Source: Acidobacteriota bacterium (GTDB taxonomy: Bacteria; Acidobacteriota; Thermoanaerobaculia; Multivoradales; Multivoraceae). Taken from it: a stretch of 64,000 nt of DNA. The DNA lies in the NCBI GenBank assembly GCA_026707545.1, contig JAPOWR010000001.1, positions 1,579,778-1,643,777 of the forward strand, written 5' to 3'. The notes below the pieces were generated by a model. That model was not told the origin of the DNA and ran no database searches. It saw only the letters and a program-made list of their open reading frames with translations. A program made the position numbers and the translations under genes. Below, in pieces: positions 43,716 to 51,979 of the stretch (the stretch's first letter is position 1; each line of letters opens with the position of its first letter).

Positions 43716-44678
43716 CTACTCGCTGAGCCGCTCCCAGACCAGCGAGTCCTGGACCATGCTTCCGTCGACCGCTCTGGCGGGCGGCATGAGGGTCAGCGTT
43801 CGATCGCCGAACTCGTAGAAACGCTGTGCGTCCGTGTCCATGCAGCTCGGATACCAGCAGCCCGAGCGGTGGTGGACGAGGAAGCCGTCGTCCCTGTGGA
43901 TCGTGTACGGGCCGAAGTAGCTGATGTAACTGCGGATCGCACCTGCGGCCTCTTCGGGCGTGGGCCGGCCGGCGGCGAAGGGCTGGCGATCCGGTCGCAC
44001 CAGGTGGACGGCCATGTGCCCGGAGCCGGTGTAGATGATGAAGCCGTCGACCCAGGTCCGCTCCACGGGGAGCTCCTCTCCGGCATCGTCGCGCCGTTCC
44101 AGCCGGCCGAAGTGCCAGAAGCCCACGAAACGCCCGTGTTCCGCGGTGAACTCGGAGAGTTCCGGGAGCTTCCGCCAGGTCAGGCGGACGGTGCCGCCAT
44201 CGGCACCGGCGGGCGGTTGAAGCGTCAGCGTGTCATCCGAGAACTCGTACTTCCGCACGTAGTCCGCGCCCGCGGCGTTCGGGTTCATGCTCGCCCGCAG
44301 GTGGTGCGTGACGGCACCTGCGTCGTCGTCCACCGAGAAGGTCCCGAAGTAGGCCGTGTACGAGCTGTAGGCCGCGAGACCGTCCTCCGGCGTGGCCGGA
44401 CGTCCGGTGGCCGGCTGACGGTCCGCTCCCTGGATGACGACCCCCATGTAGCCGGCCGGGTCGTACATGATGAAGCCGGTCGATTCCTCGTTCCGCGACA
44501 GCTCCTCGCCTTCGCCCGAGTAGCGGACGATCGAGGCGAGCTCCCAGGCGCCGTGGAACCGGGCGTCCGGATCGCCGGCCGCCAGCGCGGCCGCCGCCGG
44601 AACCTCGTCGGCCGCCTGACCCGCGCAGCCACCGAGCAACAGGGCGATGCTGACGAGGGCACAGTGACACGAACGCAT
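43716..44678 (-). CDS. Lipoprotein with two lipocalin-like domains
   Basis: 320 residues from ATG 44678 (a GTG two codons earlier is possible). The signal ends LLGGC, a good lipobox. Two related halves follow, each with GFIxY...G(Y/H)M, a DRQP segment, an SYxxYFG block and a FxDxTLTLxPP end, typical of the Lipocalin_5-type domain. The second half carries two extra Cys in GCWYPSCM. Lipocalin-like domains bind small hydrophobic ligands. TAGGAT lies 7 bases before ATG 44678, consistent with leaderless expression. Function unknown. Confidence 0.85.
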   Translation of the reverse strand: MRSCHCALVSIALLLGGCAGQAADEVPAAAALAAGDPDARFHGAWELASIVRYSGEGEELSRNEESTGFIMYDPAGYMGVVIQGADRQPATGRPATPEDGLAAYSSYTAYFGTFSVDDDAGAVTHHLRASMNPNAAGADYVRKYEFSDDTLTLQPPAGADGGTVRLTWRKLPELSEFTAEHGRFVGFWHFGRLERRDDAGEELPVERTWVDGFIIYTGSGHMAVHLVRPDRQPFAAGRPTPEEAAGAIRSYISYFGPYTIHRDDGFLVHHRSGCWYPSCMDTDAQRFYEFGDRTLTLMPPARAVDGSMVQDSLVWERLSE

Positions 44679-44685
44679 GGTCACG

Positions 44686-44691
44686 ATCCTA
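44686..44691 (-). promoter_or_regulatory. Candidate -10 (TAGGAT) for the lipocalin-like lipoprotein
   Basis: TAGGAT ends 7 bases before ATG 44678, as in other leaderless candidates in this window. Confidence 0.4.
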
Positions 44692-44750
44692 CAGACTCGG
44701 TGTCCAGACCCGCACGGAGCCGTCGGGAAGCCCGTCGTCGCCGGCTGCGG

Positions 44751-47489
44751 CTAACCGCCAAGGCCCTCCGCCATCGCGGCGCGCAGTCTGGCCATGGCCG
44801 TGGCTTCCTCTTCCGTCAGGTCGTCGGGGTCCAGGGGACTCTGTTCCCGCACATCGTTCTCGAAGTCGAAGAAGCGGCCGTCGTCGTACAGCTTGTAGCG
44901 GCGGTCGTGGACGAAGGTCACTTCCGGAATGTTCAGAAAGCGCGGCCGGAAGTCGGTGAAGACCCAGTCGCGCGCGGAGTCCGTTTCGCCCCTCAGCACA
45001 GGCAGGAAACTCCTGCCGTCGATCACGCGGTCGTCCGGCAGCGACCCGCCGGCCGCCTCGACCATGGACGGCAGGAAGTCGCTGAGGTCGACCAGGGCGT
45101 CCGAGGTTCGGCCTCCGTCGATACCGGCCGGCCAGGTGGCGATGAACGGAACGTGGCTGCCGTAGTCGGTCGTCCTGGCCTTGCCGCCGGGGATCATTGT
45201 GCCGTCTACCAGCGTGCTGGTGATCTGCCTGGGGGTACCGTTGTCGGCGGTCAGCAGGATCAGCGTATCGTCCAGAACGCGCAGTTCCTCCAGACCGGCG
45301 AGCATGCGGCCGACCAGCTTGTCCGTGTAGGCCACCATGTCGGCGAAATAGGCGGGGTCCTCCGCCTTGCGATCGGCGTTCCAGTCCGCACTGTCAGGCG
45401 TCGGCACGAAGGGATCGTGGACCAGCGCCATCGAGTGATAGGCAGCGAACGGGCGATCGGGGTGCTCGCGAACCTGCGCTCCGACTCTCTCGAGCAGGAA
45501 GTCCGCGAACAGGTCCGGACCGTACTCGCCCTCGAAGACGCCGCCTTCGTTGCCCGGTCCCCAGAGCAGTGGATCCGCGTAGCGCTCCCCCTTCTGGTGG
45601 TAGTGCCAGACCAGGTAGTCGTCGAAGCCGGCCTCCTCCGGCGTCTTCCCTTGGCCCTCGCAGCAGTCCTCCTTCCAGGCCAGTTGGAACCCGGAAAGCT
45701 GCCACTTCCCGGCCAGGAAGGTGGCGTAGCCGGCGTCCCGCAGCAGGTTCGCGAACGTGAGCTCGTCCCGAGGCAGTACGCCCCACTCCGTGTAGTTCCG
45801 GCTGTTGTAGCGCCCCGTCATCAGCTTGAGCCGCGACGGGGAGCAGAGCGGCGTCGAGTAGGCGTGGGTGAAACGGACTCCTTCCGCCGCCAGGCGATCG
45901 ATGTTCGGCGTCTCGTAGGACGCGCCGCCGTAGGCGCCGATCGCCTCGAAGCCGAGGTCGTCGATCAGGATGAGAAGGATGTTCGGCCGCTCCTCCGGAA
46001 ACTGCCAGTTCGGCGGCGGCTGGAAGCCCTCGCGGCCGGCGAAGAATGGCGCAACCGGATTCGGCGGCTGCAGCGCCCGGAACGCCGTGGCCTTCTCAAG
46101 TAGGTGCACCACCAGATCGGGATGGTCCGCCGCAAGATCCTGCTCCTCCAGTGGATCTTCGTCGAGCTGGAACAGGAGCGTTCGCGACGCCTCCGTCGAA
46201 CCCTGGCGCGTCAGCGGCGGCCCGACGACGACCAGCTTCCACTCGCCCTCCGTCACGGAGACCTGCTCCCGCTCGGGGTCTAGCTGGGCGATGAACGAGT
46301 AGAGATCACGCTCGGGGCCGGTATCGGCCTCACCGGTCAGCACCTCACCGACATCGACGCCGTCCAGCGTCTTTCCGCCGTGATCCTCGATGCCGGTGAA
46401 TCCCATCAGCGTCGGCAGGACGTCGACGTAGGACACCGGCGCCTCGATCCGGCCGCCGCCCTCGACGTTCCCCGCCGGCCAGCGCGCCGCCGCGGCCACC
46501 CGGGTGCCGCCCTCGAACACGCTGCCCTTGGCGCCACGGTAGGGGCCGTTGTCGCCGATCCCCACGGAGCCGCCGTTGTCGCTGAAGAACAGGACGAGCG
46601 TGTTGTCGGCGATTCCGTGGCCGTCGATCGTGTCGAGGATGCGGCCGACGCCTTCGTCGAGGGAATGGACCATCGCCGCATGAATCCGGCGCCCGTTGCG
46701 CCGCCGCTCGTCAGCGGCCAGCGGCCGGCCGGCGGTCGACTCCTCCCAGCCGCGCGGAGGTTCGAGCGGATCCAGATCTGCGTAACGCGGCAGGTCTTCC
46801 GCCTTCGCCTGCAGCGGCGAGTGCGGCGCGCTGAACGGAACGTAGAGGAAGAACGGCGCATCACCGCCGGCGTGGCGATCGATGAACCGAACCGCGTGGT
46901 CCGCGAGGAGGTCCGTCACGTACCCCTCCTCCTCGACCGATTCGTAGTCGTGACTCCAGTCGCGCTCGCCGACGCGCTCCTTCGTGAAGTAGTCGACCGC
47001 CGTGTTGTGGCCCACGAACTCGGTGAAGCCGCGGCGCAGCGGATGGTACTTGCGGTCGAAGTGGCCGAGGTGCCACTTGCCGAAGATGCCACGGTGCTCG
47101 TAGCCGGCCCGGGCCAGAACCTCCGGCAGGGTGACCTCCGAGGTGTCCATCCCGTAGTCGCGCCACGGCGCGATGACCGCCCGCATCAGGCCGAAGCGGA
47201 TCGGATAGCGGCCCGTCATCAGACCGGCCCGGGTCGGCGAGCAGACGGGCGCGCTGTAGAACCGCTCCAACCGCACGCCCTCGGCGGCGATCCGGTCGAT
47301 GTTCGGCGTGGCGATCTCGCCGCCGTGGAAGCTGACGTCGTGTCGGCCGAGGTCGTCCGGGACGATCAGGACGATATTGGGAAGGGGGCCTGGGTCAACC
47401 GGCGTCGGTGAGCCGCCGCAGCCGGCGACAAGGAGCGCCGCGGCGACCAACAGCGACGCCTGGGAGAGACGGACCGGATGGCTGGACAC
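44751..47489 (-). CDS. Tandem sulfatase: two sulfatase domains in one lipoprotein
   Basis: 912 residues, signal ending VAGCGG (lipobox). The first arylsulfatase-type domain spans ~36-480: NIVLIVPDDLG metal ligands, CSPTRAGLMTGRYP with Cys83 in the C-x-P-x-R formylglycine motif, SDNGGSVGIGDNGPYRG. The second spans ~500-912: NILLILIDDLG, CSPSRLKLMTGRY with Cys549, TADNGTPRQI. Both therefore look catalytically competent if an activating enzyme exists. Sulfatases remove sulfate esters from polysaccharides or steroids in the periplasm. A TAGCCT hexamer ends 9 bases before the GTG start. It follows the ABC-permease gene by 48 bases. Confidence 0.93.
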   Translation of the reverse strand: MSSHPVRLSQASLLVAAALLVAGCGGSPTPVDPGPLPNIVLIVPDDLGRHDVSFHGGEIATPNIDRIAAEGVRLERFYSAPVCSPTRAGLMTGRYPIRFGLMRAVIAPWRDYGMDTSEVTLPEVLARAGYEHRGIFGKWHLGHFDRKYHPLRRGFTEFVGHNTAVDYFTKERVGERDWSHDYESVEEEGYVTDLLADHAVRFIDRHAGGDAPFFLYVPFSAPHSPLQAKAEDLPRYADLDPLEPPRGWEESTAGRPLAADERRRNGRRIHAAMVHSLDEGVGRILDTIDGHGIADNTLVLFFSDNGGSVGIGDNGPYRGAKGSVFEGGTRVAAAARWPAGNVEGGGRIEAPVSYVDVLPTLMGFTGIEDHGGKTLDGVDVGEVLTGEADTGPERDLYSFIAQLDPEREQVSVTEGEWKLVVVGPPLTRQGSTEASRTLLFQLDEDPLEEQDLAADHPDLVVHLLEKATAFRALQPPNPVAPFFAGREGFQPPPNWQFPEERPNILLILIDDLGFEAIGAYGGASYETPNIDRLAAEGVRFTHAYSTPLCSPSRLKLMTGRYNSRNYTEWGVLPRDELTFANLLRDAGYATFLAGKWQLSGFQLAWKEDCCEGQGKTPEEAGFDDYLVWHYHQKGERYADPLLWGPGNEGGVFEGEYGPDLFADFLLERVGAQVREHPDRPFAAYHSMALVHDPFVPTPDSADWNADRKAEDPAYFADMVAYTDKLVGRMLAGLEELRVLDDTLILLTADNGTPRQITSTLVDGTMIPGGKARTTDYGSHVPFIATWPAGIDGGRTSDALVDLSDFLPSMVEAAGGSLPDDRVIDGRSFLPVLRGETDSARDWVFTDFRPRFLNIPEVTFVHDRRYKLYDDGRFFDFENDVREQSPLDPDDLTEEEATAMARLRAAMAEGLGG

Positions 47490-47537
47490 CGTCCTTCTAG
47501 GCTACACGGCCACTTAGGCTCGCGCGCCCAGTGGGGA

Positions 47538-48695
47538 CTACGCTTCGCGGAGGAGATCGGTGATCTTCTGTCGCGAGGCGCCAAAGGCGGGAAGCAGGCC
47601 GCCGAGGACGCCAGTCACCGTGGCCAGGAAAACGCCCGAGAAGAGGGCAAACGGCGTCGTTCGCAACTGGAACGTGATCTCGCTGAAGGTCACCTGGTTC
47701 ATCGTGCCGGTCTGGATCGCGTTGAGCGGCAGGGACAGCAGGGCGCCGAAGCCGCCCGCGACCACACCGAGCAGCACCGCTTCCAGGAAGAAGCTGCCCA
47801 TGATCGAGCGGCGCTTGAAGCCGAGGGCGCGCAGAGTGCCGATCTCGCGGGCACGGGCCGCGACCTGCGCGTACATCGTGTTCGCGGCGGCGAAGCAGGC
47901 ACCGATCGCCATCAGCACGGCCAGCACGTTGCCGAGGATGATGAACTGGCCCGATGACGTCTCCGACTGGAGTTCGTAGTACTCGGGTTCCGTGAGCGCC
48001 TGCACCTGCAGGCGCTGGTCCGCCTTGACCGTCTCGATCAGGTCGCGGGCCGCGGCCGGCGACGCGGCCTGAAGCCGGGTCGACGAGTAGTAGCCGCTGC
48101 GCCGGAACGAGTCGCCCAGGTCACGGTAGTCACCCCAGATCTCGGAGCCGTGGGCGCCTACGCCGGCAAACGTGCCGACGACGCGGAACGTGTTCCGGCC
48201 CATCTTGCGCTCGTCGCCGACCCGCAGGCCGAGCCGCCCGGCCAGACTGCGGCCGACGATGATCTCGCCACGGCCCGGCTCGAAGACCCGGCCCTCGGTG
48301 ATCTCGAAGCCCGGCCGGATGGCGAACGCTCCGGGCTCGACGCCGCGAACCATCACGTTCGTCTCCGTGCCGTCGACCCGCTTGAAGATCTGGATCGTGA
48401 CCGTTTCGCCGGAAGCCATCACCGCACCTTCGGCCGTTCGCTCGACGCCCGGCATGGCGGTCAGCAGGCGGTGGCTCTCCTGCGCGTAGGAACTCTCCAT
48501 CTCGGCGCGGGTGCCGTCCCGCATCACGATGACGACCGAGGCGTCTCCGGTGTCCGCGAACGCGGCCCGCAGGCCGCCGGCGAGGGCAAGCACGCCGATG
48601 TAGACCAGGACGACGAAGCCGATCGAGGCCAGCGTCATGAACGCCACGCCCCGGCGCTCGAACAGGTTGCGGTACGTGTACTTGATCGGGATCAT
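47538..48695 (-). CDS. ABC transporter permease (FtsX/MacB-like), second
   Basis: 385 residues. TM1 at about 18-40 is followed by a periplasmic domain (~45-240), then three C-terminal helices ending in LGGLLPAFGASRQKITDLLRE. The ending PAxxASRxxxxDxLRxx is the hallmark of FtsX/MacB permeases. Conserved REIGTLRALGFKRRSIMGSF marks the coupling helix. It is the last gene of the four-gene ABC cluster, 28 bases after the other permease. Together they would form a heterodimeric membrane channel for export of lipids, peptides or drugs. Confidence 0.9.
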   Translation of the reverse strand: MIPIKYTYRNLFERRGVAFMTLASIGFVVLVYIGVLALAGGLRAAFADTGDASVVIVMRDGTRAEMESSYAQESHRLLTAMPGVERTAEGAVMASGETVTIQIFKRVDGTETNVMVRGVEPGAFAIRPGFEITEGRVFEPGRGEIIVGRSLAGRLGLRVGDERKMGRNTFRVVGTFAGVGAHGSEIWGDYRDLGDSFRRSGYYSSTRLQAASPAAARDLIETVKADQRLQVQALTEPEYYELQSETSSGQFIILGNVLAVLMAIGACFAAANTMYAQVAARAREIGTLRALGFKRRSIMGSFFLEAVLLGVVAGGFGALLSLPLNAIQTGTMNQVTFSEITFQLRTTPFALFSGVFLATVTGVLGGLLPAFGASRQKITDLLREA

Positions 48696-48723
48696 GCCGC
48701 CTCCTCGCGCATGCCGGCCACTG

Positions 48724-49869
48724 TTAGAGCCGCCTCAGTCCGTCGACGATCTTGAGCCGGGCGGCGGCGACCGCCGGGAAGACGCCACTGAGGAGGCCGA
48801 TCGCGAGGCCGATTGCAACTGCGGTCCCCAGGACCTGGCCGTCAAGCTCGAAACCGCCGAACCCGAAGCCCATCTGGTCCAGGAACGGCGTGGCGAGTTG
48901 AATGAGGGCCGCGGTCAAACCGAGGCCGAGCGCGGAACCGAGCACACCGACCGCCAGAGATTCGCCGAGCACCATGCCGATCACCTGGTTGCGCCGAAAG
49001 CCCAGGGTGCGCAGAACGGAAACTTCCGTGGTGCGCTCGCGCGCCGCCATCGCCATCGTGACCGCGGTAATCGAGAAGATCGAGAAGACGATCCCCAGCC
49101 CGATGACCGCGAAGAAGAGTTGGACGTTGCCCAGCATCTCCGTGAAGGAGGCCGCGAAGGCCTCCGCGGTCTCGGCCCGCACCTGGTTGTCCGAGTTCTC
49201 GAACATCGCCTCGGCGGCCGCGATCACTGCCGGCGCCGCTTCCGGGTCATCGAGAAGCAGCCAGTAGGTGCCATTCTGGCCGGGGTTGCCCATCGCCTCC
49301 TCGACGTAGCGCCGGTGGAAGAAGATCTGCCGCTCCTGGCCCGCTTCGTCGATGTCGAAGATCGCGCGCAACTGGAGCTCCACGTCGATCGGGTAGATGT
49401 CGCCCTTGATCGTGATCATGTCGCCGATCGCCCACCCCTGGATCTCGGTCAGCTCGCGCCCGGCGGCGAAGGCGGTGCGTTGCTCAGCGAATGCCTCCCA
49501 CTCCGCCTCGTTCCAGCTGTAGTCGTAGAAGACGCTACGGAACGTCTCCGGATCGACGGTGAAGCGGGGAAAGAAGTTCTCGGGCCGCTGATCCTTGTAG
49601 ACGCCCTGGAACCAGTTCTGGGGCGTCACCGCGACCACGTTGTCAATCGTCCGAAGCCGCTGCTCGTAGGCCTCGGGCAACGGGAACGTCAGCGAGATCG
49701 CGTTGCGCACGACCAGCCGGTCCGGGATCGCCGAGTCGTCGGCGAAGCTCATCGCGTCGTTCACGACGCCCAGCAGCGAGAGGATGAACAGAGCCATCGC
49801 CAGGCTGGCCATCGTCAGGAAGGTGCGGCGCTTGTTGCGCAGCAGGTTGCGTCGAATCAGCTTGATCAT
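48724..49869 (-). CDS. ABC transporter permease (FtsX/MacB-like), first
   Basis: 381 residues. [20 protein letters not shown] begins the FtsX-type N-terminal helix; the periplasmic domain spans ~45-245; three helices follow. RTTEVSVLRTLGFRRNQVIGM is the coupling helix and the C-terminus is LLSGVFPAVAAARLKIVDGLRR. The start overlaps the ATPase gene stop by 4 bases (49866-49869, ATGA), so translation is coupled. Heterodimer with the next gene is the natural reading. Confidence 0.9.
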   Translation of the reverse strand: MIKLIRRNLLRNKRRTFLTMASLAMALFILSLLGVVNDAMSFADDSAIPDRLVVRNAISLTFPLPEAYEQRLRTIDNVVAVTPQNWFQGVYKDQRPENFFPRFTVDPETFRSVFYDYSWNEAEWEAFAEQRTAFAAGRELTEIQGWAIGDMITIKGDIYPIDVELQLRAIFDIDEAGQERQIFFHRRYVEEAMGNPGQNGTYWLLLDDPEAAPAVIAAAEAMFENSDNQVRAETAEAFAASFTEMLGNVQLFFAVIGLGIVFSIFSITAVTMAMAARERTTEVSVLRTLGFRRNQVIGMVLGESLAVGVLGSALGLGLTAALIQLATPFLDQMGFGFGGFELDGQVLGTAVAIGLAIGLLSGVFPAVAAARLKIVDGLRRL

Positions 49870-50564
49870 GCTCCTCCTCCCGCCTCCGACGAAACCAGCA
49901 GGCCCTTGTCCAGCCGCAACAGGCGCTTGGCGCGCGCGGCCGCGTTCGGGTCGTGGGTGACCATCAGGATCGTCTTGTTGAACTGCTCGTTCAACTGACC
50001 GAGCAGATCGAGCACTTCGCGGCCGGAATCCGCATCGAGATCGCCAGTCGGCTCATCGGCGAGTAGCAGAGTCGGATCAGTAACGATCGCGCGAGCGATC
50101 GCCACCCGCTGTTCCTGGCCTCCCGAGAGCTGCCGGGGATAGTGCTTCATCCGGTTCTGCAGGCCGACCACGGAGAGCGCGGTCTCGACCCGCCGCTTGC
50201 GCGCCGCCCGCGACCCGCGCCGGAGCGTCAGCGGCAACTCCACATTCTCGTAGGCAGTGAGGACCGGGATCAGGTTGTAGAACTGGAAGATGAAGCCGAT
50301 GTGGCGCTGACGCCACTTGGCAAGTCGGCTCTCGTTCATCCGGCTCACTTGTTCGCCGGCGACGACAAGGTCACCGCTGGTCGGCTGGTCGATGCCGGCG
50401 AGCAGGTTGAGCAAGGTGCTCTTGCGGGAACCGGACGGCCCCATCAGGGCAACGAAGTCGCCTGCCTCGACGTTCAGGGTGATGCCCTGGAGCACCTTCA
50501 GCTCGAAGGCGTCGCGCCGGTAGTTCTTCGTCACGTCGCGCATCTGGACGACGGTTTCAGCCAT
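49866..50564 (-). CDS. ABC transporter ATP-binding protein with altered Walker A motif
   Basis: 232 residues, MacB/LolD-type. The Walker A is [11 protein letters not shown] where GPSGSGKSTLL is expected: an Arg replaces the last Gly of the P-loop (codon 50424-50426, CGC rather than GGC). The remaining motifs are normal: Q-loop [10 protein letters not shown], signature [16 protein letters not shown], Walker [10 protein letters not shown] and H-loop MVTHD. It energises the two permeases. Whether it hydrolyses ATP with this change is unknown; a base-call error is also possible. Confidence 0.9.
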   Translation of the reverse strand: MAETVVQMRDVTKNYRRDAFELKVLQGITLNVEAGDFVALMGPSGSRKSTLLNLLAGIDQPTSGDLVVAGEQVSRMNESRLAKWRQRHIGFIFQFYNLIPVLTAYENVELPLTLRRGSRAARKRRVETALSVVGLQNRMKHYPRQLSGGQEQRVAIARAIVTDPTLLLADEPTGDLDADSGREVLDLLGQLNEQFNKTILMVTHDPNAAARAKRLLRLDKGLLVSSEAGGGA

Positions 50565-50590
50565 CTATCAGCTCCCTCGTTGGACTCTGT

Positions 50591-51829
50591 CTAGGAGGCC
50601 TCGCGTACCCGCAGGCCCGGTGTGAGCTCCGGCGTCGGACTTCGCACCACGACCTCGCCGCCGCGAAGCCCCGACAACACCTCGAACTGGTTGCCGTCCT
50701 GCTCCAGGCCGAGTTCGATCGGCGCCCGCTCCAGCTGGCCGTCGCGCAGGAGCAGGACGTAGTCGCCGCCGCCGTCGTTCACGACCGCCTCCGCCGCGAC
50801 CAGGATCTTCGGTTCCGCCTGGAGCACGGTCTCGTCCACACCCTCCTGCAGGAACGTGACGCTGCAGCTCATGTCCGGCACCAGGCGCTCGTCGCGGTCG
50901 TCGATCGTGACCTTGACCTGGACCACGGCGCGCTGCCGGTCGGCGGTCGGCACGATCTGCCGCAGCGTGCCGTGGTACTCGTGGTCCGGCACGGCGTCGA
51001 CCTTGATCGTCGCCGGCTGACCGAGCTGGATCCGCGCGATGAAACTCTCGTTGATGTCGGCCTCGACCTCGAGCGAGGTGGGATCGGCGATCCGCACCAG
51101 CGCGCCGGTGGCCTGCTGGCTGGTGAATCCTCCCGGCGCGACCATCTCCCCCACTTCGACCGTCCGCTCGATGACCACCCCGTCAACCGGAGCGCTGATC
51201 ACCGTGTAGGCGAGCTGCGCTTCGATCGACTCCAGGTTCGCCCGCGCCGTGCCCACCTGGGCTCGCGTCACCTGAAGCTGGGTGACCGCCGCGTCCAGGT
51301 CGGCGGAGGGCGCGACGCCCGCCTCGACGATCCGCCGCTGGCGGGCCTCTTCCCGTATCGCATCGGCGAGCCGCGCGGCCGCCTCGATCAGCGACGCCTG
51401 AGCGCGGCGCACCGCCGCCTCGAGGTCATCGCTGTCGAGTACCGCGATCACGTCCCCGGCCGCCACCGCGTCGCCCTCGTCGACGTGAAGCTCCGTGATC
51501 CGGCCGATGATCTTCGCCCCCACCGCCGCCCGCACCCGCGCGTAGGTGTAGCCGGTCGCGGTCAGCACCGTGGACGCCTGCTCCGGCGTCAACCGCTGGA
51601 CCGTCGTCGTCTCGACCTCGGGCATGAGGAAGGGAACGTACTGGTCGGGGGGCACGCGGTAGACGGCGAAGACTGCGACCGCGCCGAGGAGCAGCAGGAT
51701 CCCCCACTTGATGAAGCGTCCGCGCCGGGGACGGTACTCGTACTCGTCGTCGTCGTCGCGGAGGATGGACAGATCGGGCCGCGGCGGCGGACTGTCGGAA
51801 CCCTCGCCCTGAGGCGCCGGGGCGTTCAC
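50591..51829 (-). CDS. Periplasmic adaptor (MacA/HlyD-like) of the ABC efflux system
   Basis: 412 residues, GTG start. One N-terminal helix at about 37-57 anchors it in the inner membrane. The lipoyl-like domain follows: GAKIIGRITELHVDEGDAVAAGDVIAVLDSDDLEAAVRRAQ. Then an alpha-hairpin and VISAPVDGVVIERTVEVGEMV return it. A beta-barrel and a C-terminal domain complete the fold. It would connect the ABC permeases to an outer-membrane factor; none is encoded in this cluster, so a TolC-type protein elsewhere is implied. It is first in the operon, 26 bases before the ATPase. Confidence 0.9.
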   Translation of the reverse strand: MNAPAPQGEGSDSPPPRPDLSILRDDDDEYEYRPRRGRFIKWGILLLLGAVAVFAVYRVPPDQYVPFLMPEVETTTVQRLTPEQASTVLTATGYTYARVRAAVGAKIIGRITELHVDEGDAVAAGDVIAVLDSDDLEAAVRRAQASLIEAAARLADAIREEARQRRIVEAGVAPSADLDAAVTQLQVTRAQVGTARANLESIEAQLAYTVISAPVDGVVIERTVEVGEMVAPGGFTSQQATGALVRIADPTSLEVEADINESFIARIQLGQPATIKVDAVPDHEYHGTLRQIVPTADRQRAVVQVKVTIDDRDERLVPDMSCSVTFLQEGVDETVLQAEPKILVAAEAVVNDGGGDYVLLLRDGQLERAPIELGLEQDGNQFEVLSGLRGGEVVVRSPTPELTPGLRVREAS

Positions 51830-51879
51830 TGGCGCACCGCTCGCTTCGGCGGACTGGCGCCGCCGGCCGATCGTTCCAT
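51826..51879 (-). CDS. Possible 17-residue leader peptide before the ABC adaptor
   Basis: ATG 51879 opens MERSAGGASPPKRAVRQ, whose TGA overlaps the adaptor's GTG start as GTGA. TAGAAT ends 7 bases before this ATG. The adaptor has no SD of its own, so translation of this peptide may deliver ribosomes to it. Coding is inferred from context only. Confidence 0.35.
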   Translation of the reverse strand: MERSAGGASPPKRAVRQ

Positions 51880-51886
51880 GCCGCGC

Positions 51887-51892
51887 ATTCTA
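51887..51892 (-). promoter_or_regulatory. Candidate -10 (TAGAAT) for the MacAB-like operon
   Basis: TAGAAT on the minus strand, one base from TATAAT, ending 7 bases before the 17-codon upstream ORF. Confidence 0.5.
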
Positions 51893-51979
51893 TGGTTCTG
51901 GTTTACGCGGGGTGGAACCGATGGTTTCGGGTCTGACCGCGACCGCGAGAATCGACCGTGGCCTTCAGGGATCCTCTCG

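Noticed and set aside
43869-46103. Plus-strand frame of about 744 codons opposite the lipoprotein and sulfatase genes
   Set aside because: Crosses two well-supported minus-strand genes and shows no protein family motif.
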